This document shows positions 27,455-36,743 of a stretch of DNA of 64,000 bases, one piece after another. The stretch spans positions 1,922,001 through 1,986,000 of the forward strand of contig NC_015064.1 in NCBI RefSeq assembly GCF_000178975.2. The letters are read 5' to 3'. The translations under genes were made by a program, and so were the position numbers. The notes under the pieces are model-generated. The model was not told where the DNA came from. It worked only from the letters and a program-made list of their open reading frames with translations, and did not search any database. Numbering within the stretch: position 1 is the first letter of the stretch; every line of letters starts with the position of its first letter. The DNA comes from Granulicella tundricola MP5ACTX9 (GTDB taxonomy: Bacteria; Acidobacteriota; Terriglobia; Terriglobales; Acidobacteriaceae).

Positions 27455-27485
27455 ACCACAAATCACCACACGCGCACCACAAATC
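27455..27485. promoter_or_regulatory. Direct repeat upstream of the E1 gene
   Basis: ACCACAAATC occurs at 27455-27464 and 27476-27485, a 21-bp period (two helical turns), with a partial ACCACA between. A short palindrome GGTGT-TTGT-ACACC overlaps the first copy. It lies 70-100 bp upstream of the E1 start codon and is a candidate regulator site. Confidence 0.35.
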
Positions 27486-27499
27486 GACGTGTACTCCGA

Positions 27500-27877
27500 T
27501 CAGTTTTTTGCGCGTTCCTTGATCGAGCGGGCGAGTTTCTCGATCTCCTCAGAGCGGCGGACGACGTCGAGCGAGAGCATGTACTTGTCGGTCTTGTCGA
27601 CGTCGGTCTTGAGCTGGGTGACGAGGGCTACGAGCTTGTCGGTGTCGGCGACGAGGCGCTTCTGGCGGTCGTCGTTCCGGGCGATGGCCATCTTCTCCTT
27701 CGAGCCGGCGGACATGCGCGCGTCAATGTCGGAGTCGGACCCGGACTTGTGTGTGCCCATCTGGCTGTTTGGCGACTGCGGCTGCTGGGTTGGGAACTGA
27801 GCGTGGGCGGCGAGGAGGAAGCCGGATGCGAGGGCGAACGCGGTGGCCGTGGACCTGATGGTTTGCGTGATGTTCAT
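27500..27877 (-). CDS. Small exported coiled-coil protein
   Basis: 125 residues from ATG 27877, preceded by GAGGGAGAG. A signal peptide (MNITQTIRSTATAFALASG to about AHAQ) precedes a Gln/Pro/Ser-rich linker and a charged, heptad-like helical region from about residue 60 to the end (KEKMAIARNDDRQKRLV, then LVALVTQLKTDVDKTDKY). Function unknown; likely periplasmic. A longer frame to 28369 would run through the oppositely oriented mscS gene and is rejected. Divergent from mscS with an 81-bp gap. Confidence 0.75.
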   Translation of the reverse strand: MNITQTIRSTATAFALASGFLLAAHAQFPTQQPQSPNSQMGTHKSGSDSDIDARMSAGSKEKMAIARNDDRQKRLVADTDKLVALVTQLKTDVDKTDKYMLSLDVVRRSEEIEKLARSIKERAKN

Positions 27878-27958
27878 GAACTCTCCCTCTGCTGACGCCG
27901 AGCGCGACTTGCGTTTCATTTTGCGGTATAGCAAGGTAGGTTGCATAGAGGCTTTTCG

Positions 27959-28930
27959 ATGCTTCCGATCCTGCTGGAAATGAGACCGACGCTGAATCTT
28001 CTGACGACGTTTTCCCCGACTGTACAGGGCTCCATCTTTCAGACGCTGAATCACGACTGGCACCAGGACTTTGTGGTGATGGTGGAGGACCGGCTGCCGA
28101 AGGTGGCGGTGGTGCTGGTGTTCCTGTTCATCCTGTGGCGGGTGGCGCTGTTCTTCGTCCACCGGATGCAGAAGCTGGCGATCCGGCAGGTGGGCAACTC
28201 GCAGCGGGCAGCGCAGTTGCGGACGATGGCGACGATCGTGCGCGCGACCTCTTTGAGTGCGCTGGGGTTTCTGGGGTTTTTGCAGGTCTTGAATCTGCTG
28301 AATATCGACTACAAGCCGCTGCTGGCGTCGGCGGGGATTTTGGGTGTGGGGATTGGGTTGGGGGCGCAATCGCTGTTCAAGGACATCATTAACGGAATCT
28401 TCATCCTGGTGGAGGATCAGTACAACGTGGGCGAGGTGGTGAAGGTGGCGTCGCTGACGGGGACGGTGGAGGATCTGACGCTGCGGCTGACGCGGCTACG
28501 GGATGGGGACGGGACGCTGTATGTGATTCCTAATTCGCAGATTGCTACGGTCTCTAATCTGTCGCGGGACTACTCGGTGGCCAGCTTGCCGATTGCGGTG
28601 GATGCGAGCGCGAATCCGGATGAGGTGATCGCGCTGCTGGGGGAGATTGCAGCGGGGCTGCGGGCGGATGTGGCGTTCAAGGATGTGATCGTGGCCGACC
28701 CGTCCGTGCTGGGGGTGGATAAGATCGACGGGCGATCGATCATCTACCCGATCAACATACGGGTGCGGCCGAACCAGAAGGATGGTGTGCTGCGGGAGCT
28801 TCGGCGGCGGGTGGTGCTGACGTTCGAGAAACGAGGGATACCGTTGGGGTCGGATTCGAGCATGTTGATCATGCAGGCTGCGAAGGACCCTACGGCGCCG
28901 CCTTCGCAACAGCCGCTGGTTGGGAGCTAG
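27959..28930 (+). CDS. MscS-family mechanosensitive ion channel
   Basis: Small-conductance channel protecting against hypo-osmotic lysis, inner membrane. The 323 residues have three membrane helices: about 43-62, 87-110 and the pore helix LLASAGILGVGIGLGAQSLF with the Gly/Ala ladder, followed directly by the FIL-VEDQYNVGEVVKV beta domain and the alpha/beta C-terminal domain. The ATG at 27959 follows AGAGG; an in-frame TTG at 27941 would add six residues. Ends in a Pro/Ser tail. Confidence 0.93.
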   Translation: MLPILLEMRPTLNLLTTFSPTVQGSIFQTLNHDWHQDFVVMVEDRLPKVAVVLVFLFILWRVALFFVHRMQKLAIRQVGNSQRAAQLRTMATIVRATSLSALGFLGFLQVLNLLNIDYKPLLASAGILGVGIGLGAQSLFKDIINGIFILVEDQYNVGEVVKVASLTGTVEDLTLRLTRLRDGDGTLYVIPNSQIATVSNLSRDYSVASLPIAVDASANPDEVIALLGEIAAGLRADVAFKDVIVADPSVLGVDKIDGRSIIYPINIRVRPNQKDGVLRELRRRVVLTFEKRGIPLGSDSSMLIMQAAKDPTAPPSQQPLVGS

Positions 28931-28959
28931 GCGGTGCCTGGCGAACAGACTACGGGGAT

Positions 28960-29012
28960 AAAAAGGGATTAGAACGATCAAGACGGATTTGATCTGTTTC
29001 TTATCCCTTTTT
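28960..29012. terminator. Bidirectional terminator between mscS and the DUF255 gene
   Basis: AAAAAGGGAT-t-AGAA and GATCA on the left arm pair with TGATC and TTCT-t-ATCCCTTTTT on the right arm. The stem is about 21 bp with a short loop and A-run/T-run flanks on both strands, between two convergent genes, so it should stop transcription from both sides. Confidence 0.85.
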
Positions 29013-29056
29013 CTGTGCGTGCTTGTCTGGTTTTTTAGTAATGATGCTTTGGTGCA

Positions 29057-31165
29057 TCAGAGGCTTTCCAGAAGGATTTCTGCTAGGGCCTCGGGGGTGT
29101 TGACGGGGGGGCGGCAGGTGAAGCCGGTGCAGACTGCGGCGTAGCTGCCGAGGGTGGTGAGGAAGTGCGGGAGGGTTTGAGCCAGGGACGGCGGTAGGGT
29201 GGTGAGCTGGGATGGGGTGAGGCGAACGACGGTCTTGTTGACGGCGTAGCGGCCCAGGGCGGCGCGTTCCAGGCGGTCGGCTACGGAGTCTTCGCCTACG
29301 ATGACGACCTGGATGGGTGGGAGCAACAGGCGCTGGAGGGCGAGGCCGAAGGTTGCGGCGTAGAGGCCGAAGTGCTCGACGACTGCGGCAAAGCATTCCA
29401 AGGTGGCTTTGGCCATTTGCTTGAAGTCTTCGCGGCCTGTAAGGGCTTCCAGGCGAAGGAGGAGGGCGGCGGCTACGGGGTTGCCGGCGGGCGTGGGGGA
29501 GTCCTGGAGGGGCTTGCGGCGGGTGCTGAGGGCTCCGAGGCGCAGCTCGCCGGGTGCGGGGGTCTCGGTGTCGAAGAAGCCTCCCTTTTCTTCGTCGTAG
29601 AACTTTGTGATCGCGGCATCAGCGAGGGCGAGGGCGGAGTTGAAGTAGGAGATATGGCCGGTGGCCTCCCAGGCGTCCAGGGCGGCGTGGCCGGTGAAGG
29701 CGTAGTCGTCCAGAATTCCGGGGATGGGGTCTGTGGGTTCTGAGGACTCGCCGTAGGCTATGACGTGGTCGAGTGAGCCTTCGTGCCAGGCGGTGGAGAG
29801 GACGCGGTCGAGGGTTTTGAGGGCGAAGAGGCGGGTGGCGGGGTCGGCGAGGACGCGGGCAGCCTCAAGGTGGGCGGAGATCATCATCGCGTTCCAGGCG
29901 GTGTAGAGGGTCTTGTCGATGTAGGGGGTGGGGCGGGTCTTGCGTGCGGCGTAGAGCTTGGGGAGCGAGGTCTGGAGGAGAGCGCTGGCCTGGTCTAGAG
30001 ATACTCCAGCTGCTTTGGCTACGGTCTCCAAAGGCTGGTCTACGTGCAGGGTGTTCTTCTGCGGGTTGTGGTGCATATCGCCTAGTTCGCCTATGTCGTA
30101 GAAGGGGGCGGTGACGGCTAGCTCTTTTTTCGTCAAGGCTGCGCGGGCTTCGGCGAGGGTCCAGGTGAAGTAGTCGCCGTCGTCGTCCAGATTTGCGTCG
30201 GCGTCCTGGGAGGCGTAGAAGCCGCCTAGTTCTCGGTCCGACATGACCTCTTCGACCCAGCGGATGATCTCGCGGGCGATGCGGGCGCACTCGGGTTCGA
30301 CGAAGGTCTGATAGGCGTGAACGTAGTTTTTGAGCAGCTCCGAGTTGTCGTAGGACATTTTTTCGAAATGGGGGACGACCCACCGCTCGTCGACCGAGTA
30401 GCGGTGGAAGCCGCCGGCGAGGTGGTCGTAGATGCCGCCCTTGGACATCTTCTCGAGCGTGAAGGCGGCGGTGGCTCGGGCTGCGGCTGCGATTCCGTCT
30501 TGTGAGCCTACGCGGCTGGCGGCGTCGATGAGGAGGTCCAGGGCCCCGGAGTTGGGGAACTTGGGTTGGGAGCCGAAGCCTCCATTGCGGCGGTCGAACT
30601 GCTGGAGGGCGGAGGCGATGAGCTTGTCTACCAACTCAGTGCCGGGATTGCTGGCGCTGCCGTCGAAGGACTCGTTGTGTTCTATGGCGGCGATGACGCT
30701 GCCGGCGGTGTCCATGACCTCTTCACGTTTATTTTGGAAGGCTTCGGCCATGGTCATGAGGACTCGGCGGAGGCCGGGGCGGCCGTGCTGGTCGAGCGGC
30801 GGGAAGTAGGTTCCGCCGAAGTAGGGCTGGCCCTGGGGGGTTAGGAAGGCGGTGAGGGGCCAGCCGCCCTGACCGCTGATGGCGGCGACGGCGGCCTGGT
30901 AACGGGCGTCGACGTCGGGGCGCTCGTCACGGTCTACCTTGATGGCGATGAAGTGCTCGTTGATGAGGCGGGCGGTCTCGGCGTTCTCGTAGGACTCGCG
31001 GTCCATGACGTGGCACCAGTGGCACCAGACGGCTCCTATGTCGAGGAGGATGGGTTTGTCTTCGGCTTGGGCCCTGGCGAAGGCTTCCGGGCTCCATTCG
31101 TGCCACTGAACCGGTTGGTGGATGGCGGAGCGGAGGTAGGCGGAGCGGGCTTTAGCTAAGGACAT
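29057..31165 (-). CDS. Thioredoxin-domain DUF255 protein (YyaL/spermatogenesis-associated 20 family)
   Basis: 702 residues, normal for the family. Residues 1-165 form a thioredoxin-like domain with WCHWCHVMDRESYEN (Cys48 and Cys51) and VDRDERPDVDARYQ; the rest is an (alpha/alpha)6 barrel resembling N-acylglucosamine epimerase folds (GGIYDHLAGGFHRYSVDERW, YASQDADANLDDDGDYFTW). The biochemical role is unsettled; a redox or sugar-isomerase-like role is only inferred from the domains. Cytoplasmic, no signal peptide. The gene is monocistronic and its upstream region contains repeat element B. Confidence 0.92.
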   Translation of the reverse strand: MSLAKARSAYLRSAIHQPVQWHEWSPEAFARAQAEDKPILLDIGAVWCHWCHVMDRESYENAETARLINEHFIAIKVDRDERPDVDARYQAAVAAISGQGGWPLTAFLTPQGQPYFGGTYFPPLDQHGRPGLRRVLMTMAEAFQNKREEVMDTAGSVIAAIEHNESFDGSASNPGTELVDKLIASALQQFDRRNGGFGSQPKFPNSGALDLLIDAASRVGSQDGIAAAARATAAFTLEKMSKGGIYDHLAGGFHRYSVDERWVVPHFEKMSYDNSELLKNYVHAYQTFVEPECARIAREIIRWVEEVMSDRELGGFYASQDADANLDDDGDYFTWTLAEARAALTKKELAVTAPFYDIGELGDMHHNPQKNTLHVDQPLETVAKAAGVSLDQASALLQTSLPKLYAARKTRPTPYIDKTLYTAWNAMMISAHLEAARVLADPATRLFALKTLDRVLSTAWHEGSLDHVIAYGESSEPTDPIPGILDDYAFTGHAALDAWEATGHISYFNSALALADAAITKFYDEEKGGFFDTETPAPGELRLGALSTRRKPLQDSPTPAGNPVAAALLLRLEALTGREDFKQMAKATLECFAAVVEHFGLYAATFGLALQRLLLPPIQVVIVGEDSVADRLERAALGRYAVNKTVVRLTPSQLTTLPPSLAQTLPHFLTTLGSYAAVCTGFTCRPPVNTPEALAEILLESL

Positions 31166-31189
31166 GGGTCTAGTTTACTCGTTTGGCCG

Positions 31190-31470
31190 AGGTGCCGGCG
31201 TCCCCCGGAAAAAGTGAGTAAGGTCTTCAATTGATTGGAGTTAGGTCTGGATTTGGCAGGACAGTGGTGGAGCAGTGTTATCGCAGTGAGACGGTAGTGG
31301 TGAAGCAGTTTTTTCTTGACCAAGGTGGGCGGGTGAGTATGCCATCTACTGTTGGCTTGAAAGTGGTTTGGGATGTTTGATTTCAGGATTTTTGAGAGCT
31401 TGACACTCGAGTTTTGAGGCGAAGCTCATGAAGACAGGATTCCCGAATGCGAACGGGGTGGGAGGTTGTT
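31190..31470 (+). repeat. Dispersed intergenic element, copy B
   Basis: Blocks in the same order as copy A: GGCGTCCCCCGG, AAGGTCTTCAATTGATTG, GTTAGGTCTGGATTTGG, a variable middle, GTGAGTATGCCA, GAGAGCTTGACACTCG and TTCCCGAATGCGAACGG. It lies between two divergent genes, the DUF255 gene and the GGDEF gene, so it may include or displace their promoters. 31471-31625 shows no further feature. Confidence 0.65.
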
Positions 31471-31625
31471 TGGATTGGTGCACTTTTGTGGCATGGCTGA
31501 GAAGGGGGTGGGACCCTAGAATTGCATCACTTGCGCGAGAGAACTCGCTCAGCCCGTGCTTCACTTCTGCAGTCCTCCCATGTTTCTGCCGATGAACGTA
31601 AGGCGTAGTGGAAAGATGGAACCCC

Positions 31626-33500
31626 ATGGACGAGAACGTACGGATTGCCGCTCTCCTGGAGCTGGAGATACTGGATACTCCGCAGGAGAAGGAGTATGAC
31701 GACCTGGTGCACCTGGCGTCGGCGATCTGCGATACGCCGATCAGCCTGGTGTCGCTGGTGGATACGGACCGACAGTGGTTCAAGGCGGCGATGGGGCTGG
31801 ATGTGCGTGAGACGCCGCGGAGCCTTTCGTTCTGCGCTCATGCGATCCGGCAACCGGACCTGTTTGTGGTGGAAGATGCGGCGAAGGATCGTCGCTTCCT
31901 GAGCAATGCGCTGGTCACGGACAATCCTCATATACGGTTTTATGCCGGGGTTCCGCTGCAGGCTCCGGGGGGCGAGCCGATTGGGACGCTGTGCGTGATC
32001 GACCGGGTGCCGCGGACGTTGAGCGAAGGCCAACGGGCGGCGCTGACGATCCTGGGGGCGCAGGTGCAGACGCGGCTGACCTTGCGGTTGAAGCAGAAGT
32101 CGCTACAGCAGGCCCATGAGGCCAACCAGGAGTTGTGTCACAGTCTTCAGGCGACCAACGACCTGTTTCTTTCGTTCATGAACCATGGTCCGTTTGCCTC
32201 CTACATCAAGGATGCGGACGGAAGCATGGTATTCTACAACAAGTACCTGGCCGAGGCGAGCGGGGTGGACGAGCAGGCTTGGATCGGGCTGAAGGACGAG
32301 GAGATCTGGCCGGCGGAGATGGCGGCGAAGTTCCGGAGCGATGATATTGCGGTGCTGGCCGGGGAGACGGCGGTGGAGAAGGACGACGTTTCGCCGCGTG
32401 CGGATGGGACGGCGGCTTTCTGGAAGTCGCTGAAGTTTCCTTATGTGGGGCAAAACGGGAAGCGGATGCTGGCGGGGATGTCGATCGACGTGACGCGCGA
32501 GGTGCTGCACGAGGCGCAGGCGGAGAATGCTCTGCGCGAGAAGAGCGCACTGGCAAACCAGCTGGTGGCGAGCCGGCACATGTTCCGAAGCTTCATGGAG
32601 AACAGCCCGAACATCACGTTCGTCAAGGACGATCAGGGACGGATCGTTTTTTATAACGCGGCGGTGGAGACGTTCTTTGGGATCAGTGCTACGGAGTGGC
32701 TGGGCAAGACAGCCCAGGAGATCCTGCCCGAGGCGATGGCGGAACGGTTCGTCTCACAGGATCATGAGGTGCTGAGTACAGGCGTGAATGTGGATGCACA
32801 GGACGAGATGGTGGCAGCGGACGGGGAGGTCCACCAGTTCCGCAAGGTGAAGTTTGCGTACAAGGATCTGGATGGACGGACGATGCTGGCGAGCGTGTCG
32901 CAGGATATTACGGAGGAGACGCGGCAGGCTCGGGCGCTGGCCCAGGCGAATGCCAAGCTGGAGTTCCTGGCGACGACGGACGTGCTGACGGGACTTTCTT
33001 CACGGCGATAGTTTGGGATCCGGGCGGAGATCGAGTTTGCGAACTGGAAGCGGCACTCTGCGCCGCTCTCGATCCTGCTGATGGATGTGGACAACTTCAA
33101 GCAGAGGAACGACACGTACGGTCATGCGGTGGGGGATACGGCGCTGGAGCTGATTGGACGCGTGGTGCGGCGGTGTGTTCGTGCGGGAGATACGGCGGCC
33201 CGGATGGGGGGCGAGGAGTTTGCGATCCTGCTGCCGAACACCGACCTGAAGGGCGCGATGGACCTGGCGATGCGATTTCAGCATATGCTGGCGCTCGAAG
33301 AGCATGGACCGCTGCCGCTGACGGTCAGCATCGGGGTGACGAGTGCGATGGATAGCTCGTCGAAGTGGGAGCTTCTGCTGTCGCAGGCAGATGAGGCGAT
33401 GTACGTTGCGAAGCGGTCCGGGAAGAATAAGGCTGTGGCGTATGGGGTGGGGGGTGGGAAGGTGATTTCGATGGGGAAGATGGCTGGATTGACGGCTTAG
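31626..33500 (+). pseudogene. GAF-PAS-PAS-GGDEF diguanylate cyclase interrupted by an amber codon
   Basis: A sensory diguanylate cyclase reading frame of 623 residues broken at codon 462 (TAG, 33009-33011). Before the stop: the GAF domain (about 20-150, start LELEILDTPQEKEYDDLVHLAS shown as LELEILDTPQEKEYD), two PAS domains (about 180-300 and 315-430), and the GGDEF entry LATTDVLTGLSSRR. After it, in the same frame: LLMDVDNFK, inhibitory site RAGD (519-522), active-site GGEEF (528-532) and the end of the domain. The stop falls where GGDEF proteins have an aromatic or other residue before Phe; one base change from TAC, TAT or CAG explains it. Without readthrough the protein cannot make c-di-GMP. 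Otherwise the frame is intact, so the lesion is recent or a sequence error. Confidence 0.85.
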
Positions 33501-33538
33501 AGTTTTAGCTTCCAGGAAGGATTTGTGCCGCAGACAAA

Positions 33539-33570
33539 CCCACGTCCGAGAATCCGGACGTGGGGCACCC
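33539..33570. repeat. REP-like palindrome, also a likely terminator
   Basis: CCCACGTCCG pairs perfectly with CGGACGTGGG around a 6-base loop and is followed by GGCACCC. It belongs to a family with the edges CCCAC and GTGGGGCAC also found at 37013, 52739, 55382 and 57901. It lies in the 89-bp gap between convergent genes. Confidence 0.7.
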
Positions 33571-33589
33571 ATTTGTGCTGCTTCCAGCG

Positions 33590-35770
33590 TTAGTTGGCCA
33601 GGGGTGGGGGGGTGGCGCTGAGGGGCTTGGGTGGGGCCGGGGCTACGGGTGGGGTCAGACCGGGGATGTTGGGCTTCTGGGTGACGGTGCCGGTGGCGGC
33701 ATCGGTGAGCGAGATGTTGTAACGGTCCAGGGTGTTCGAGAGGATCTGGGCCAGGGCGGAACGGTCCTTGGCGTAGGCTGCGGTGGCGGCGATGAGGTTG
33801 TTCTCCCCGATGGCCAGGGTGCGCTCCTGGGCCAGGACGAGGGCGGTGGTGGAGGCACCGAGCTTGTACTTCTTCTGCTCGGCGTCCAGGGACTGGGCGT
33901 TGAAGTCGCGTGCGGTCTGGGCGGCGACGACGTTGGCGCGGTCGTTGGTGATCGCGTACTGGGCGTTGATGACCTGGATGCGGATCTGGGTGTAGAGCTG
34001 CTGGATGCGCATCTCGGTCTGGCGGAGTTCCATCTGGGAGCGGGCCTGGTCTGCCTGGGCGACGCGGTTGCGGAGCGGGATCTGGATGTTGAGGCCGGCG
34101 ATGTAGTCCGGGGCCGTGCCGTTGAAGCCGTTGCCGAGGGTGTTGAAGTAACCGGTGTTGTTGACGCCGCCGTTGGTGGAGTTACAGGGCTCGGCCGCGA
34201 AAGTGATGGGGTCCGAGCACTTGAGGAGCGAGTTCTGCTGACCGCCGATGGTGGTGGAACCGTAGGAGCCGTAGGCGTCGATGATGGGGAGGAGGCCGTT
34301 CTTTTCGCCCCTGATGGTGATCTGGTTGTTCTTGAGCTCGAGTGCGGCCTGCTCGATCTGGGGATTGTTGATGAAGGCTTCCTTGACGACGTCTTCGACC
34401 TTCATGTCCTCTTCGGGCAGGCGGTCGAGGCCTACGCGGTCTGTGGGGACGACGGGGGCGCTGGCGAGCTGGGGGTCGTTGAGGTTGCGGGCGATGGCCT
34501 GCTTGATGAGGAGCTGCTGGTACTCGAGGTTGGACTGCGAGGTGATGAGGGCCTGCTTGTCGGTGGCGACGGCGGAGTCTGAGTTGACGACGTCGAGGGG
34601 GGCAAGGGTTCCAATCTGGAGCTGCTTGCGGTTGTCCGAGGCAAGGGCGGTGGACTGGTTGAGGGCGCGCTCCTTGGCCTGCTCGTCTTCATAGGCGCTG
34701 ACGAGCGACCAGTAGATGGATTCGACCTGGGTGACGGTGTAGATGACCTGCTGGCGGAAGGCGGAGTCCGTGATGCGGCGGTTGTTGGTGGCTTCCACGA
34801 TGAAGCGCTTGTTGATGGACGGTCCGAAGCCCTGGAGGAGGTGCTGGGTGAACTGGAGCTTGATGGTGGGCTGGAGGAGCGGGCTGAAGCTGGAGCGCGG
34901 GCTGGAGGTCGTCTGACGGGTGTTGTCGTAGGTGACGGCGAGTTGGCTGCCGGTGGAGAAGCCCTGGAGATAGCCGAAGTTGTAGGTCTCGGTGGTGGTT
35001 TTGAGCTGGTTGGTGCCGGTGAAGAGGGTGCTGGATTCCTGGGTGGTGAGGTTCTCGTACTGGAGGTTGCCGGTGATGACGGGATCGTAGTTGTACGGGA
35101 GGGGTCCGCCGCCGTTGGTGCTGAGGACGAGGCCGGAGGCACCGGTGCCTGCTCCGCCGGAGGCCGAGCTGGTGCCGCCGGGGCCTCCGCCGCCGGTGAT
35201 GGTGGAGGTGGTGCCGCCGAGGGTGTTGGTGACGAGACCGGTGGAGACTCCGCGGAAGGTTGCGCCAGCCTTGGTGCGGAGGATGTCGGTGTCCGCGATG
35301 TCAAGGTTGATGCGGGCGATGGCGATGTCGTAGTTGTTCTCAAGCGCGAGGGTTACGGCGTCGTTGAGGGAGAGATAGATCTTGCCGTCGCGAAGGAGGT
35401 CCGAGAAGCCGGCGGAGTTGCCAAGACGCGGCAGGGGGACCTCGGTAGCGGTGTAGGGGGCGAAGAGGCTGCGGAAGCCGTGAATGCCGTGGTTCTTGAG
35501 GTGGGTGTAGTCCTTGTCGGTGTCACGAAGGAAGAGGGGCTCGGTGAGCTTGGGGTCCGGGGCCTGGGGCAGGTTTGGATCGCGGGTGGTGTCGTTCTGG
35601 ATGGGCTGGGGTGTGGCGGGTGCGGTGGGATTGGTCTGGCTGCCGCCGTTGGGCTGGTTTTGGGTGGGCGGCGCCTGCTGGGTCTGCTGCTGGGCGAGCG
35701 CGAACTGGCTCGTCGAACTGAGGAGCAACAGAGTGATGCTCGTTGCTGCTTTGATGTCATTCCAATTCAC
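33590..35770 (-). CDS. TolC-family outer membrane efflux protein, orphan paralogue
   Basis: 726-residue outer membrane channel protein with signal peptide (about 1-26, SITLLLLSSTSQFALAQ), a Gln/Pro/Asn-rich linker to about residue 65, then the OEP repeats beginning YLSLNDAVTLALENNYDIAIARIN. The Gly/Ser-rich insert GGGGPGGTSSASGGAGTGAS is in the same place as in the operon TolC at 7837-9759, and the two share RTKAGATFRGV-like and PLRNRVAQADQ-like segments, so they are paralogues. The tail is Pro-rich. The start is GTG with GGAG 10 bp upstream. No transporter gene is adjacent. Confidence 0.92.
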   Translation of the reverse strand: MNWNDIKAATSITLLLLSSTSQFALAQQQTQQAPPTQNQPNGGSQTNPTAPATPQPIQNDTTRDPNLPQAPDPKLTEPLFLRDTDKDYTHLKNHGIHGFRSLFAPYTATEVPLPRLGNSAGFSDLLRDGKIYLSLNDAVTLALENNYDIAIARINLDIADTDILRTKAGATFRGVSTGLVTNTLGGTTSTITGGGGPGGTSSASGGAGTGASGLVLSTNGGGPLPYNYDPVITGNLQYENLTTQESSTLFTGTNQLKTTTETYNFGYLQGFSTGSQLAVTYDNTRQTTSSPRSSFSPLLQPTIKLQFTQHLLQGFGPSINKRFIVEATNNRRITDSAFRQQVIYTVTQVESIYWSLVSAYEDEQAKERALNQSTALASDNRKQLQIGTLAPLDVVNSDSAVATDKQALITSQSNLEYQQLLIKQAIARNLNDPQLASAPVVPTDRVGLDRLPEEDMKVEDVVKEAFINNPQIEQAALELKNNQITIRGEKNGLLPIIDAYGSYGSTTIGGQQNSLLKCSDPITFAAEPCNSTNGGVNNTGYFNTLGNGFNGTAPDYIAGLNIQIPLRNRVAQADQARSQMELRQTEMRIQQLYTQIRIQVINAQYAITNDRANVVAAQTARDFNAQSLDAEQKKYKLGASTTALVLAQERTLAIGENNLIAATAAYAKDRSALAQILSNTLDRYNISLTDAATGTVTQKPNIPGLTPPVAPAPPKPLSATPPPLAN

Positions 35771-35966
35771 GTTTATGCTCTCCGACCCTGCTCAGCTGAC
35801 GTACGGTTTGTGGATTCAGAGCTTGGTACGCACCTTGGGGTGATCCGGTTCCCAGGAAATGGGGTTCGGGGGGTGGCAAGGCTGATCTGAATCCAGACCT
35901 CAACTATAACAAGTGGAGCAGTGATTAGTGCTTAGTGATTCTGGGTTAGTGATAGTGTGCGGAGAG

Positions 35967-36743
35967 ATGCGGTATTGGAAGATGACTTTGGCTTATGACG
36001 GGACCGCTTATCACGGCTGGCAGGTGCAGCCGGGGCTGCCGACCGTGCAGGGGAGGCTGGCGGCGGCGTTGAAGCTGCTGACGGGGGAGACGGTGCTGCC
36101 GCAGGGTAGCGGGCGGACGGATGCAGGGGTTCATGCGCTGGGGCAGGTGGTCAGCTTTGGGTTGGAGGCTCCGATTCCGGGGGAGAACCTGCTGCGGGCT
36201 TTGAATCGGGCGCTGCCGGGGGCGATCCGGGTGTTGAGCGTGGAGGCGGTGGAGGCGGAGTTTCATGCTCGGCGGGGAGCTGTGAGGAAGACATATGAGT
36301 ATCGTTTGTTTCCGAGGGTGGGGGTGAGGCCGGAGAGGATCTGTTCTCCTATGCTGGCTGCTTATGTGTGGGATTGTCCGTGGGAGATCGACCTGGGGCG
36401 GGCTGAGGCGGCGGCGCGGGTGATTCTGGGGGAGCATGATTTCAGTAGCTTCGCGGCGAGTGATCCAGATCGGACGGAGAGGCTGAGTGGGGTGGAACGA
36501 TCGAATGTGCGGACGGTGTATGAATCGGGGTGGAGTGAGCTGGATGGGTTGATGGTGTATCGGGTGGTGGGGAATGGGTTTCTGCATCACATGGTGCGCA
36601 ACCTGGTGGGGTGTTTTGTGGATGCGGCTTGTGGGCGGACTGAGGTGAGCGAGGTGGCTGGGATTCTGGCGGCGAAGGATCGCACGGCTTGTGGGGCTAC
36701 GGCTCCGGCGAGCGGGCTGTTCCTGGTGGGGGTCGAGTATTGA
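35967..36743 (+). CDS. truA: tRNA pseudouridine(38-40) synthase
   Basis: Converts uridines 38-40 of the tRNA anticodon stem-loop to pseudouridine. The 258 residues carry the family start LAYDGTAYHGWQVQPG, the catalytic motif GSGRTDAGVHALGQV with the nucleophile Asp, FHARRGAVRKTYEYRLF, and the end GNGFLHHMVRNLVG. I chose ATG 35967 (MRYWKMTLAYDG) since it matches the usual N terminus; GGAGAG is very close to it. The stop overlaps the next start (TGATG). Confidence 0.95.
   Translation: MRYWKMTLAYDGTAYHGWQVQPGLPTVQGRLAAALKLLTGETVLPQGSGRTDAGVHALGQVVSFGLEAPIPGENLLRALNRALPGAIRVLSVEAVEAEFHARRGAVRKTYEYRLFPRVGVRPERICSPMLAAYVWDCPWEIDLGRAEAAARVILGEHDFSSFAASDPDRTERLSGVERSNVRTVYESGWSELDGLMVYRVVGNGFLHHMVRNLVGCFVDAACGRTEVSEVAGILAAKDRTACGATAPASGLFLVGVEY

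Noticed and set aside
27878..28369. N-terminal extension of the small coiled-coil protein to 28369
   Set aside because: It would run antisense through mscS, is Arg/His/Gln-rich, and a signal peptide with ribosome binding site begins at 27877.
33539..33570. A CRISPR-like or attachment-site reading of the palindrome
   Set aside because: Single copy here with relatives scattered at irregular distances and no spacers; REP-like better explains it.
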